The notes below the pieces were generated by a model. It was given only the letters and a program-made list of their open reading frames with translations, made no database searches and was not told where the DNA came from. Positions 32,498-40,399 of a DNA stretch of 64,000 nucleotides are shown here, one piece after another. The stretch is from Haloarculaceae archaeon H-GB1-1 (GTDB lineage Archaea > Halobacteriota > Halobacteria > Halobacteriales > Haloarculaceae): the NCBI GenBank assembly GCA_029688825.1, contig JARUKX010000003.1, positions 62,001 to 126,000 of the forward strand. Reading direction: 5' to 3'. The position numbers were made by a program, and so were the translations under genes. Each line of letters starts with the position of its first letter. Positions within the stretch are counted from its first letter, which is position 1.

Positions 32498-34341
32498 GCG
32501 TCGTCGATGAACCTCTCGTACCACTCCTCCAGGACGAGCAGGTCCCAGAGGTGGTGGCCGTAGTCGTCGGTCGATTCGAGGTGGGCGGAGAGCTTCGCGT
32601 CGATACCGGCCGCGTCGAAGGGGTCGCGCTGGCCGAGTCGGGCCAGTTTCCGATCGGCGAGGTCCGCGAGGTCCCCGCGGAACCACGCGTCGACGGGGAC
32701 GCTGAAGCCCTGCTTCGAGCGGCCCTGGACTGCCTCGGGGAACACGTCCTCGAACGCGCGCTTGAGCAGCCACTTCTTCTCCCCGCGTCGCCACTTGTAC
32801 TTCGCGGGGATGCGCGCGGCGAACTCGGCGAACTCGTGGTCGAGGAAGGGCGAGCGGACCTCCAGCGAGTGGGCCATGCTCGCCCGGTCGACCTTCGTCA
32901 GGAGGTCGTCGGGGAGGTACGTCCGAAGATCGAGAGCGGTGATCCGGTCCATCCGCGTCGGCCCATCCCCGCGCCGAAACGCCTTCTGCAGATGTGCGAG
33001 TTCGTCGTCGGGTTCGGGCCCGTTCCACACCATCTCGGCCTCTTCGCCGAGCATGTGACAGACGTATGGCGCGTATCGTTCGACGGCGTCCCCTTCGGCG
33101 TTGTCCAGCAAACTCCGAATCTGCCGTCGCTGCTCGCTCACCGGTCCATCGTCGGGGAGGGCGTCGAGAACCGCCGCCGTCCCGTCGCGGAGGGGCTTCG
33201 GGACACGGTCGGCCTGCTCGGTCAGCCAGTCGAACGTGTAGCGGTCGTAGCCAGCGAAGTGCTCGTCGCCGGCGTCGCCGCCCACCGCGACCGTGATGTC
33301 CTGACTGGCGACCTGCGAGACGTAGTAGGTCGGGACCGCGGAGGGGTCGCCGAACGGCATCTCGTAGTGGTCGACCAGTTCGGGGAGCACGTCCATCGCG
33401 TCGGGCGTGACGGTGTACTCAGTGTGATTCGTGTCGTACTCCTCGGCGACGGCGCGGGCGAACGAGAGTTCGTCGTACTCGTCGAACCCGATAGAGTACG
33501 TCTCGACGCTCGTCTCCGCGAGGTCGGCCATCAACGCGGTGACGATGGTCGAGTCGACGCCTCCGGAGAGGAACACGCCAAGCGGCACGTCGCTCCGCAT
33601 CCGCAGTCGCACGGCCTCCCGAAGTTCGTCCCGCAGCCGATTCGCCAGTACGTCCGGCGAGGCGTCGAACTGCTCCCGATGAGAGAGCGACCAGTACGTG
33701 TCCCGTGTCACGCCGTCCTCGTCGACGAGCAGGTACTCCGCAGGTCTGACCTGTCGGATGCCCTCGAAGCCGGTCTTCGGGGCGGGGACGTACTGGTAGG
33801 TCAGGAACTCCCGAAGCGCGGGCAGGTCCGGGCGCGCCTCGACCGCCGAGTCGGCGAGGACGGTCTGGATGGTCGAGCCGAAGGTGAAGCCGTCCGGACC
33901 GTCACGGAAGAACAGCGGCTTCTGCCCGAGTCGGTCCCGAGCGAGGAACAGTCGGTCGCGTCGCTCGTCCCAGATGGCGAACGCGAACATGCCCCGCAGT
34001 TTCGAGAGGCAGTCGACGCCGTGTTCCTCGTACAGCGCCAGCAGGACCTCAGTGTCGGTCTCCGAGCGGAAGGGGTACGAGAGGTCCGCTCGAAGCTCGC
34101 GGTAGTTGTAGATTTCGCCGTTGAAGACGACGTGGACGGAGCCATCGGCGTTGTGCATCGGCTGATGGCCGGCGTCGCTCAGATCGAGAATCGAGAGGCG
34201 GCGATGGGCGAGCAGCGCCGGACCCGACGCGTACACTCCGTCGTCGTCGGGGCCGCGGTGGGGCATACACGCCACCATGTCGCGGCCCAGTCCGGGGTCG
34301 GGTCGCCGCGTAAACGAGACCGTCCCGCCGATTCCACACAT
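32494..34341 (-). CDS. asnB: AsnB-type glutamine amidotransferase
   Basis: A 615-residue asparagine synthetase B homologue. The start MCGIGGTVSF exposes Cys2, the glutaminase nucleophile after Met removal. FNGEIYNYRELR completes the glutamine site. The C-terminal ATP-pyrophosphatase domain has LSGGVDSTIV. Either it makes asparagine or, as in many polysaccharide clusters, it amidates a uronic acid of the glycan. The tight coupling to a glycosyltransferase and a flippase favours the second. It has its own TATA-like box at 34367-34373. Confidence 0.9.
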   Translation of the reverse strand: MCGIGGTVSFTRRPDPGLGRDMVACMPHRGPDDDGVYASGPALLAHRRLSILDLSDAGHQPMHNADGSVHVVFNGEIYNYRELRADLSYPFRSETDTEVLLALYEEHGVDCLSKLRGMFAFAIWDERRDRLFLARDRLGQKPLFFRDGPDGFTFGSTIQTVLADSAVEARPDLPALREFLTYQYVPAPKTGFEGIRQVRPAEYLLVDEDGVTRDTYWSLSHREQFDASPDVLANRLRDELREAVRLRMRSDVPLGVFLSGGVDSTIVTALMADLAETSVETYSIGFDEYDELSFARAVAEEYDTNHTEYTVTPDAMDVLPELVDHYEMPFGDPSAVPTYYVSQVASQDITVAVGGDAGDEHFAGYDRYTFDWLTEQADRVPKPLRDGTAAVLDALPDDGPVSEQRRQIRSLLDNAEGDAVERYAPYVCHMLGEEAEMVWNGPEPDDELAHLQKAFRRGDGPTRMDRITALDLRTYLPDDLLTKVDRASMAHSLEVRSPFLDHEFAEFAARIPAKYKWRRGEKKWLLKRAFEDVFPEAVQGRSKQGFSVPVDAWFRGDLADLADRKLARLGQRDPFDAAGIDAKLSAHLESTDDYGHHLWDLLVLEEWYERFIDDA

Positions 34342-34366
34342 TGGTTCGGGAGACGGCGTTGTCCGG

Positions 34367-34373
34367 TTTAAAA
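34367..34373 (-). promoter_or_regulatory. TATA box of the asnB-GT4-flippase unit
   Basis: Minus-strand ttttaaa lies 26-32 nt before the asnB ATG at 34341, inside the 36-nt gap after cysC. The three-gene unit can therefore be transcribed independently of sat-cysC. Confidence 0.55.
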
Positions 34374-34377
34374 CGTA

Positions 34378-34995
34378 CTACTCCAGATAGCCCATGTCCT
34401 GCAGTCGAGACTCGATCTCGGCCTCCTGGTCGCGCGTGATGTCGAATTCGTAGTCCTCGATAGGTTCGCTGTCGAGGACCTCGCCCTCGATGGCGGTGAG
34501 TATCTCCTCCAGACACTCCTCGACGGAGGACTCCTCGGTGTCGACGATGACGTCGGGGTCGTGGGGCTCCTGGAACGGGTGATTGACGCCCGTGAAGTTC
34601 TCTATCTTCCCGGCCTCGGCGTCGGCGTAGAGCCCCTTCGGGTCGCGCTCGGCACAGGCGTCGGTCGAGGCCTTGACGTAGACGAGGAAGAAGTCTCCCT
34701 CCTCTGCGACGATCTCGCGGGCCTGCTGCTGGGCGTCGCGGAACGGGGTGATCATCGCGACGATGGTCGGGATGTCGTTGCGGTTGAGCAGTTGCGCGAT
34801 GTACGCCGTCCGTCGGTTGTTGATCTTCCTGTCGGCTCGCGAGAAGCCGAGGTCGGGGTGGAACTTCGTCCTGAGGTCGTCGCCGTCGAGGTTCTCGACC
34901 TGCAGCCCCTTCTCGCGGAGGTAGTTCTCGACCTGCTTCGCCAGCGTCGACTTCCCGGAGGCCGGCCGGCCCATGAACCAGAGTGTGAACGACAT
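34378..34995 (-). CDS. cysC: APS kinase with C-terminal extension
   Basis: A 205-residue adenylylsulfate kinase that phosphorylates APS to PAPS, the universal sulfate donor. Walker A is GRPASGKST (9-17), the acceptor region is LDGDDLRTKFHPDLGFSRADR (38-56, in pieces), and NRRTAYIAQLL follows. The kinase domain ends near 170; residues 171-205 are an acidic extension ending RLQDMGYLE, resembling the C-terminal LxxLGY tails of sulfatases. Its ATG overlaps the sat stop by one base. No PAPS reductase is nearby, so PAPS is most likely used for sulfation. Confidence 0.93.
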   Translation of the reverse strand: MSFTLWFMGRPASGKSTLAKQVENYLREKGLQVENLDGDDLRTKFHPDLGFSRADRKINNRRTAYIAQLLNRNDIPTIVAMITPFRDAQQQAREIVAEEGDFFLVYVKASTDACAERDPKGLYADAEAGKIENFTGVNHPFQEPHDPDVIVDTEESSVEECLEEILTAIEGEVLDSEPIEDYEFDITRDQEAEIESRLQDMGYLE

Positions 34996-36137
34996 TATTC
35001 GGTCACGAAGGGTTCGTCGGTATTCATTATAAGGGTCGCTATCTCGGGACGCATCATCTTCTCGGAGGGGCGCTCCTCGTTCCTGATGGCCTCCCTAATC
35101 TCGGTGCCGCTTGGGTAGATGCGCTCGTCGTCGCCGTGTGGGCAGATCTTCTCGCTCACCATCCCGTCACACGGCTCACAGAAGAACGAGTAGCTGAAGA
35201 ACATCGGTTCGATGCCGATGTCGGTGATCTCCTCGAAGATGTCGTGGGCTGCGAAGCTGTCGTAGTAGTCGCCGACGCCCGCGTGGTCGCGGCCGATGAT
35301 GAAGTGGGTACAACCCTGGTTCTTGCGGACGAGGGCGTCGAAGATGCTCTCGCGCGGGCCGGCGTAGCGCATCTGACTGGGGAAGACCGACAGCGCGACG
35401 TTCCCCGTCGGGTAGTACGCGTCCGTGAGTTCGCGATAGCTCTCCATGATGACCGCGTCGCTGTAGTCGCCGATTTTCTTGTCGCCGAGTTTCGGCTGGA
35501 CGAACAGGCCGTCGACGAACTCCATCGCGCTCTTCTGGATGTACTCGTGGGCACGATGTGGAGCGTTGCGGGTCTGGAACCCCACGACCGTGTCCCACCC
35601 CTTCTTGCGGAACAGCACGCGGGACTCGGCGGGCAGGAGGTCGTGCCCGTTGTGCCGGTGCGGGTCGAACATCGTGATGGGGCCGCCGACGAGGAAGTCG
35701 TCCCGACTCTTGAACGACGCGACGCCTGGATGGTCCTCGTCGTCGGTCCCGAAGACCGCCTCGGCGGCCTCCGACTTGTTGTACTTGTAGACCTCTTCGA
35801 CGTCGATGACGCCGACCGGGTCGCCGTTCGGGTCGCAGAGAGTCGCCCGCTGGTCGGGTTCCAGAGAGGTCGCCTTCTCGCCGTCCACGTCGAGGACGAT
35901 GGGAAGCGGCCACACCGTCCCGTCTTCGAGGGTCATGTCGTGTGCGACCTTCAGGAAGTCGTTTCGCGTCAGGAACCCCTTGAGGGGGCTGAACCGTCCC
36001 GTCGCGACGTTCATCGCATCTTTGAACGTCTTCGGCGAGAGGTGAATCCGCGGCTGGTCGGCGCTCCCCACGCCGAACGCCTCGGGGTCGTCGTCGGTGA
36101 CTCTGTCGACGAGTCGACCACCGTGTGGTTCGTTCAT
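34995..36137 (-). CDS. sat: ATP sulfurylase (sulfate adenylyltransferase)
   Basis: A 380-residue enzyme making APS from ATP and sulfate. The ATP-binding motif QTRNAPHRAHE is at 188-198, GRDHAGVGDY follows, and a zinc site CxxC...CPH (FFCEPC, KICPHG) lies near the C-terminus as in Thermus-type Sat. Two starts are possible, ATG at 36143 and 36137; I choose 36137 because the minus-strand TATA-like cttatga (36163-36169) is then about 27 nt upstream. It is coupled to cysC (TAATG overlap) and divergent from the PHP gene. Confidence 0.94.
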   Translation of the reverse strand: MNEPHGGRLVDRVTDDDPEAFGVGSADQPRIHLSPKTFKDAMNVATGRFSPLKGFLTRNDFLKVAHDMTLEDGTVWPLPIVLDVDGEKATSLEPDQRATLCDPNGDPVGVIDVEEVYKYNKSEAAEAVFGTDDEDHPGVASFKSRDDFLVGGPITMFDPHRHNGHDLLPAESRVLFRKKGWDTVVGFQTRNAPHRAHEYIQKSAMEFVDGLFVQPKLGDKKIGDYSDAVIMESYRELTDAYYPTGNVALSVFPSQMRYAGPRESIFDALVRKNQGCTHFIIGRDHAGVGDYYDSFAAHDIFEEITDIGIEPMFFSYSFFCEPCDGMVSEKICPHGDDERIYPSGTEIREAIRNEERPSEKMMRPEIATLIMNTDEPFVTE

Positions 36138-36249
36138 CTGCATGCGCGTCTCGTCACCAGCGTCATAAGCCTCGTGGTTACCGTTCGGCCAAGCGAACGG
36201 GCGCTGCGAAAGGCGCGTGCTATATTTACTCCCCGGAGCAAGCCGGGAT
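36138..36249. promoter_or_regulatory. Divergent control region sat / PHP with inverted repeat
   Basis: This 112-nt region holds two outward-facing TATA boxes: cttatga for sat (minus, 36163-36169) and tatattt for the PHP gene (plus, 36221-36227). Between them, 36181-36200 reads ccgttcg-gccaag-cgaacgg, a perfect 7-bp inverted repeat with a 6-nt spacer. This is a candidate operator controlling both directions. No leader of note is present; both genes look leaderless. Confidence 0.55.
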
Positions 36250-37113
36250 ATGGACCTCGCCGAGGGCGTCGCCGACCTGCATATGCACACGACCGCATCG
36301 GACGGGACCGACACGCTCGACGACCGCGTCGCGCAAGCCGCCGAGCGCGGTCTCGACGCCATCGCCATCACCGACCACGACCGCGTCACTGAGGAGCTGA
36401 CCGGTCGCTCCGCCGAGCGCGACGGCGTCACTGTCGTCACCGGCGTCGAGATACGAGCGGACCTCGACGACACGAAGGTCGAGTTCCTGGGCCACTTCGT
36501 CGACCCCACGAACGACCGCTTGCAGTCGTTGCTGACAGAGGTGCGTGGCTATCGCCGCGAGCGCAACGACGAGATGCTGGCACGACTCCGCGACGTGGCG
36601 GACATCGATCTCACGCGTGCGGACGTGGGAGAATACGCCGACGGTATGGTCGGTCGACCGCACATCGCGCAGGCCCTCGTCGACCGCGGCGTCGTCGACT
36701 CCATCGGTGCTGCGTTCGGGACGTACCTCGGCGACGACTGTTCGGCGTACGTTCCGATGGAACGGGTCCCCTACGAGCGCGCACTCGACGCGATCCGGAA
36801 GGCCGGTGGCGTCGCCACCCTGGCGCACCCGGGTCGCATTCGCTCGGACCGGGTTCCCGAGTTCGTCGCGACGCTCGCCGAGGCGGGACTCGACGGAATC
36901 GAGGTCTGGTACCCCTACGGAACCGTTCGCTCGGACGACTACGCCGAGATCGGCGTCGAAGACGCGGCTGCTCTCGCCGCCGAACACGACCTGCTCCGCA
37001 CCGGGGGGTCGGACTGTCACGGTCGCGGTTCGGGGAAGTTCCGAATCGGGGACGTCAGGACGCCTCGCGAGGACTTCGAGAAGCTGGTCGCGCTGGCCGA
37101 CGAGCGTGCCTGA
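36250..37113 (+). CDS. PHP-domain phosphoesterase, TrpH/YciV type (possible PAP phosphatase)
   Basis: A 287-residue PHP metal-dependent phosphoesterase. Motifs in order are DLHMHTTASDGTD, AITDHDRV, GVEIRADL, GRPHIAQALVDRG, TLAHPGRI and GGSDCHGRG: all the ligands of the trinuclear centre. The order, the GRPH insert and the size match the TrpH/YciV (COG0613) group. Some members of this group hydrolyse the 3'-phosphate of 3',5'-bisphosphonucleotides, or act as a 5'-3' RNase. Next to sat-cysC and a sulfotransferase, removal of the by-product PAP is the attractive role. The TATA box at 36221-36227 fixes the start. Confidence 0.88.
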   Translation: MDLAEGVADLHMHTTASDGTDTLDDRVAQAAERGLDAIAITDHDRVTEELTGRSAERDGVTVVTGVEIRADLDDTKVEFLGHFVDPTNDRLQSLLTEVRGYRRERNDEMLARLRDVADIDLTRADVGEYADGMVGRPHIAQALVDRGVVDSIGAAFGTYLGDDCSAYVPMERVPYERALDAIRKAGGVATLAHPGRIRSDRVPEFVATLAEAGLDGIEVWYPYGTVRSDDYAEIGVEDAAALAAEHDLLRTGGSDCHGRGSGKFRIGDVRTPREDFEKLVALADERA

Positions 37114-37119
37114 GACCGA

Positions 37120-38157
37120 TCAGAAGGTGTCCGCCGAGTCGATACCCCACTTCAGGATGAGGCGATTCGCAGCGTAGGTTGCGGGGTTCCACTCGGAGGG
37201 GTGCATCCGCTGAAGCATCGAGGCGTCCGTTTCGAGGTACTCGAAGCCGTAGTCGCGAATGGTGTCCTCGAAGAACTCGTTCATCATCCTGATTTCGAGG
37301 TCGCCGATATGTTCTTTCCAGTGGTACAGCGGCTCCTTGCTGATGCCCTCGAACTCGTCGGCGTGCATGCTGTTGCCGCCCCAGAGGTCGCCACAGATGG
37401 TCGGGCGCAGCATGGAGTCTTCGAACTCGACGTCGAGGAAGTCGGCGAGGTCGCGCATCTCGCCTTCGGGGTCTTCCAGCACGTCGTCGAAGACGCAGAC
37501 GTAGAAGTTGTCCGGATAGAGGTCCTGGTACTTCTCCATGAAGTAGTACGACCCCTTCATCCGGCGGATCTCCGACCCGATGAACGGGTAGGGGTGCTTG
37601 ATGGGGTGGAAGTCGGGCGAGCTCTTGCGGGACCGGTCGGCGCGGATGGAGTTCCGTGCGGCGTTGAAGTGGCCGTATGGGTTGCGCAGCACGCAGACGA
37701 ACTTCACGTCTGGATACCACTCCAGCAGTTCGGGGAAGAACTCCGTTTCGAGGACGGACTTCGAGACGTATCGGGCGTCATCGGGGTCGCCGTCGAAGTG
37801 GCTCGAGGCCGTGGCCATCGACTGGTACAGCGCCTCGTAGACGTCGGGATAGCTGTCCACGTCCGTGCTCGCCAGTTCCGCTTCGAAGACGTCGACGTCG
37901 ACCTTCTCGGTGTAGTAGTGGAAGTCCTCGTCGTTGAGCCGCGTGATGAAGTCCTGGTCGGCGAGCAGGGACTTCAGGACCTCCGGGTCGTCCTCGCGGT
38001 CGAGCTTGTCCTTCACCAGCGCGTCGTGGTGGCTGTAGCGGAACAGGTGCACTTCGTTCGGCGGGTAGACGAACAGTTCGGGGTGGCCGTCGAGGAGGCC
38101 TTTGATCATCGACGTCCCCGACTTCCGGAGCCCCGAGATGAATATGGGCGAGTCCAT
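37120..38157 (-). CDS. PAPS-dependent sulfotransferase
   Basis: A 345-residue cytosolic sulfotransferase. The 5'-phosphosulfate loop is at the N-terminus (SGLRKSGTSMIKGLLDGHPE, 8-27). The 3'-phosphate-binding motif is RNPYGHFNAARNS (158-170), with Arg and Ser as phosphate ligands. It should transfer sulfate from PAPS to a hydroxyl of a sugar or glycolipid, leaving PAP. The long frame starts further upstream, but the TATA box at 38182-38187 lies 25-30 nt before the ATG at 38157. It is convergent with the PHP gene (6-nt gap), next to the PAPS-making operon. Confidence 0.92.
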   Translation of the reverse strand: MDSPIFISGLRKSGTSMIKGLLDGHPELFVYPPNEVHLFRYSHHDALVKDKLDREDDPEVLKSLLADQDFITRLNDEDFHYYTEKVDVDVFEAELASTDVDSYPDVYEALYQSMATASSHFDGDPDDARYVSKSVLETEFFPELLEWYPDVKFVCVLRNPYGHFNAARNSIRADRSRKSSPDFHPIKHPYPFIGSEIRRMKGSYYFMEKYQDLYPDNFYVCVFDDVLEDPEGEMRDLADFLDVEFEDSMLRPTICGDLWGGNSMHADEFEGISKEPLYHWKEHIGDLEIRMMNEFFEDTIRDYGFEYLETDASMLQRMHPSEWNPATYAANRLILKWGIDSADTF

Positions 38158-38181
38158 CCTTGATTGGACTGCGCTCTCACC

Positions 38182-38187
38182 TTTAAA
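38182..38187 (-). promoter_or_regulatory. TATA box of the sulfotransferase gene
   Basis: The minus-strand tttaaa (palindromic) lies 25-30 nt before the ATG at 38157, indicating a leaderless transcript. Confidence 0.6.
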
Positions 38188-38294
38188 CAAGATTACGTCT
38201 CGTCCTCGCCTCGGCCGAGCGCCGACCACCCGTCCGGTTTCGGGGCGCCTTCGCTACATTGAAGGTTCGTTCGGGGGTCCGTTCGAACGAGACG

Positions 38295-39188
38295 ATGTAC
38301 GGCGTCGAGGAAGTCAGGAAGGCCGTCCACAATCCCCACGTAGTGCTTCGTGAGCTGAACCGGATGTACCACCGGCGGCTGTGGACGCGTCCGCACAACA
38401 CCGACGGGACCGACGTCTTCGAAGAGGACTGGGACAACCTCGTGATCCTCGACGCCTGTCGATACGACACGTTCGCCGAACACGCTGCGGACCGGCTCCC
38501 GGGAACGCTCTCGAAGCGGGAGTCCCGCGGCGCGGCGACGCCGGAGTTCGTCCGCGGCAACTTCACCGACAAGCGCCTGCACGACACCGTCTACGTCACC
38601 TCGAACACGTGGTTCCTGAAGCTGCGAGACGACATCGACGCCGAGGTCCACGCCGTCACGCTGGCCCGAAGCAAGGACGCGTCGGTCGTGACCGAGCACG
38701 CCCTCGAAGCGAACGAGGAGCACCCGAACAAGCGGCTGGTCGTCCACTACATCCCGCCGCACCACCCCTTCGTCGGCCCCACTGCCGACCGGGAGCTACC
38801 GCCGTACGAGGAGCAGGAGAACGACCTGTTCGAGCGCATCCAGCGGGGCCACCTCGACGTCTCCGACGAGACGCTGCGGCAGGCCTACGTCGAGAACCTC
38901 GATCGCGTCATCCCGGAGGTCGAAACGTTGCTCGACGAACTGGCGGGCAAAACCGTGGTCACCGCGGACCACGGCGAACTAATGGGCGACCGGACCGCGC
39001 CGGTCCCCATCCGGGATTACGGCCACCACGTGGGCCTTTACGTCGACGAACTCGTCGACGTGCCGTGGCTCGAAGTCGAGGGCGAGACGCGAAAACGAAT
39101 CGTCCCCGAAGAGCCGGACGAGGACGTCGAGGTCTACAGCGACGAGGAGGTCGACCAGCAATTGCGGGACCTCGGGTACAAGGTCTAG
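38295..39188 (+). CDS. Sulfatase/alkaline-phosphatase-fold protein A
   Basis: A 297-residue cytoplasmic-type protein of the alkaline phosphatase superfamily. Metal ligands are visible in NLVILDACRYDTF near the N-terminus and TADHGELMGDR, followed by GHHVGLY. There is no CxPSR formylglycine site; in its place the sequence is GAATPEFVRG, so Thr may be the nucleophile. This suggests a phosphatase, phosphodiesterase or transferase rather than a classical sulfatase. It ends QLRDLGYKV. An alternative upstream ATG at 38259 adds 12 residues. It is divergent from the sulfotransferase gene. Confidence 0.82.
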   Translation: MYGVEEVRKAVHNPHVVLRELNRMYHRRLWTRPHNTDGTDVFEEDWDNLVILDACRYDTFAEHAADRLPGTLSKRESRGAATPEFVRGNFTDKRLHDTVYVTSNTWFLKLRDDIDAEVHAVTLARSKDASVVTEHALEANEEHPNKRLVVHYIPPHHPFVGPTADRELPPYEEQENDLFERIQRGHLDVSDETLRQAYVENLDRVIPEVETLLDELAGKTVVTADHGELMGDRTAPVPIRDYGHHVGLYVDELVDVPWLEVEGETRKRIVPEEPDEDVEVYSDEEVDQQLRDLGYKV

Positions 39189-39293
39189 TCAGTCTCCGTC
39201 GGAGAGCCACCGATCGGAACTGGTGGCTGCGCTCGCGGCATCTCTCGGCGCTCCGAGTGACCGAGATAGGTTCCGGCCGGACGTCTGACGGTA

Positions 39294-40274
39294 TCACGAC
39301 CCCGACCGGGACGCGCTCACGAATTGCTCGTATTCCTCGTAGAACTCTTCGCGCTTTACGACGAGGAAACCGACGAAGATGAGGACCAGGCCAGCGATAG
39401 TCAGGGCGCTCAGTCGGTCGCCGAACAGCGCCCAACTGAACACGATGCCGAACATCGACACGCCGTAGGTGACCAGGTTCAGTTCGACGGAGCCGAGCCT
39501 CTCGAGGAGGTCGAAGTACAGTACGTACCCGACCGCGCTCACGAAGACGCCGAGATAGAGGAGCGCGACGGCCCCGTCGAGAGAGACGCCGACCTCTCCG
39601 AGCGACTCGCTGGGACTGGCGAAGCTGGCACCGTGATTGACGAGCGCTCCGACCACCATCGCCCAGGCGGTTCGCGACGCGATCGGCATCGACGCGTTCG
39701 CCCACTGGGTCAGGACGCCGCCGAGTGCGAACGAGATCGACGAGAGTACCAGTATCGTCTTCCCGGTCGTGTGTCCCGAGAGCAACGTCGAGATATCGGG
39801 ACGCGTGATCACTACCAGACCGACGAATCCGAGACAGACGCCGAACAGTTCGTACGTGTCGAAGCCCTCCTCGGGGAGGAGTAGCTTCGCAAATCCTACA
39901 GTGAGCAACGGAATCAGTCCGGAGAGTATTGCAGCCATTGTACTCGGTACGAGTCGCTGACCGACGTTCAGAAACACGCTGTATCCGGCGAGCGTGAAGA
40001 GGCCACCGGCAAAAACCGCCGCCCAATCGCGGACCGCTCTCGGTCGCCAGTAGTCGAACTTGCTGACTGCATACGCGAGCATGAGCACCGACGCGACGTC
40101 GAACCGGAGTGCGGCGTACAGTATCGGTGGGAAATCGTCGAGTCCGACTTCGACTGCGGGAAACCCGCCACCCCAAAGCGCCGCCAGCGCGACGAACAGA
40201 GCGAGGTTTCGGTACGAGCGCCGGAGCCGTGGCGTTGTCGGGGTCGACGTCCCCTCTGGTTCGGTTTCTGCCAC
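39294..40274 (-). CDS. EamA/DMT-family transporter
   Basis: A 326-residue membrane protein with ten predicted helices in two EamA repeats. The first repeat begins FVALAALWGGGFPAVEVGL and the second near LVLSSISFALGGVLTQWANA. Members export or import small metabolites such as amino acids or sugars; the substrate cannot be read. A TATA-like tgatgtaag on the minus strand (40299-40307) lies about 29 nt before the start. It shares a 125-nt divergent region, with a strong inverted repeat, with the HTH gene at 40400, which may control it. Confidence 0.9.
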   Translation of the reverse strand: MAETEPEGTSTPTTPRLRRSYRNLALFVALAALWGGGFPAVEVGLDDFPPILYAALRFDVASVLMLAYAVSKFDYWRPRAVRDWAAVFAGGLFTLAGYSVFLNVGQRLVPSTMAAILSGLIPLLTVGFAKLLLPEEGFDTYELFGVCLGFVGLVVITRPDISTLLSGHTTGKTILVLSSISFALGGVLTQWANASMPIASRTAWAMVVGALVNHGASFASPSESLGEVGVSLDGAVALLYLGVFVSAVGYVLYFDLLERLGSVELNLVTYGVSMFGIVFSWALFGDRLSALTIAGLVLIFVGFLVVKREEFYEEYEQFVSASRSGS

Positions 40275-40325
40275 GTCTCGACGTCGGCCAGGGACGGACT
40301 TACATCATTCTCGAATCACTTTCGG

Positions 40326-40348
40326 GGTCGTGAAAGCGTTTCACGACC
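40326..40348. promoter_or_regulatory. Operator candidate: perfect 10-bp inverted repeat
   Basis: The sequence is ggtcgtgaaa-gcg-tttcacgacc, perfect over 10 bp on each side with a 3-nt spacer. It lies between the divergent transporter and HTH-regulator genes, 22 nt upstream of the regulator's TATA-like cttatc (40370-40375). A shorter form of the motif (tgaaa-N3-tttca) reappears at 41197-41209. Confidence 0.75.
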
Positions 40349-40399
40349 ACTGCCGCCGCCGGGACACCACTTATCTCGATTCGTGGCCTGTGACCGGTC

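Noticed and set aside
32551-34371. A 606-residue plus-strand open frame opposite asnB
   Set aside because: The minus strand encodes a textbook AsnB with Cys2 and LSGGVDS. The antisense frame has no recognisable domain.
38280-38289. Palindrome cgttcgaacg before the sulfatase-fold gene A, similar to the sat/PHP half-site
   Set aside because: The half-sites cgaacgg and ccgttcg are frequent throughout this GC-rich window, so one overlapping palindrome is weak evidence for co-regulation.
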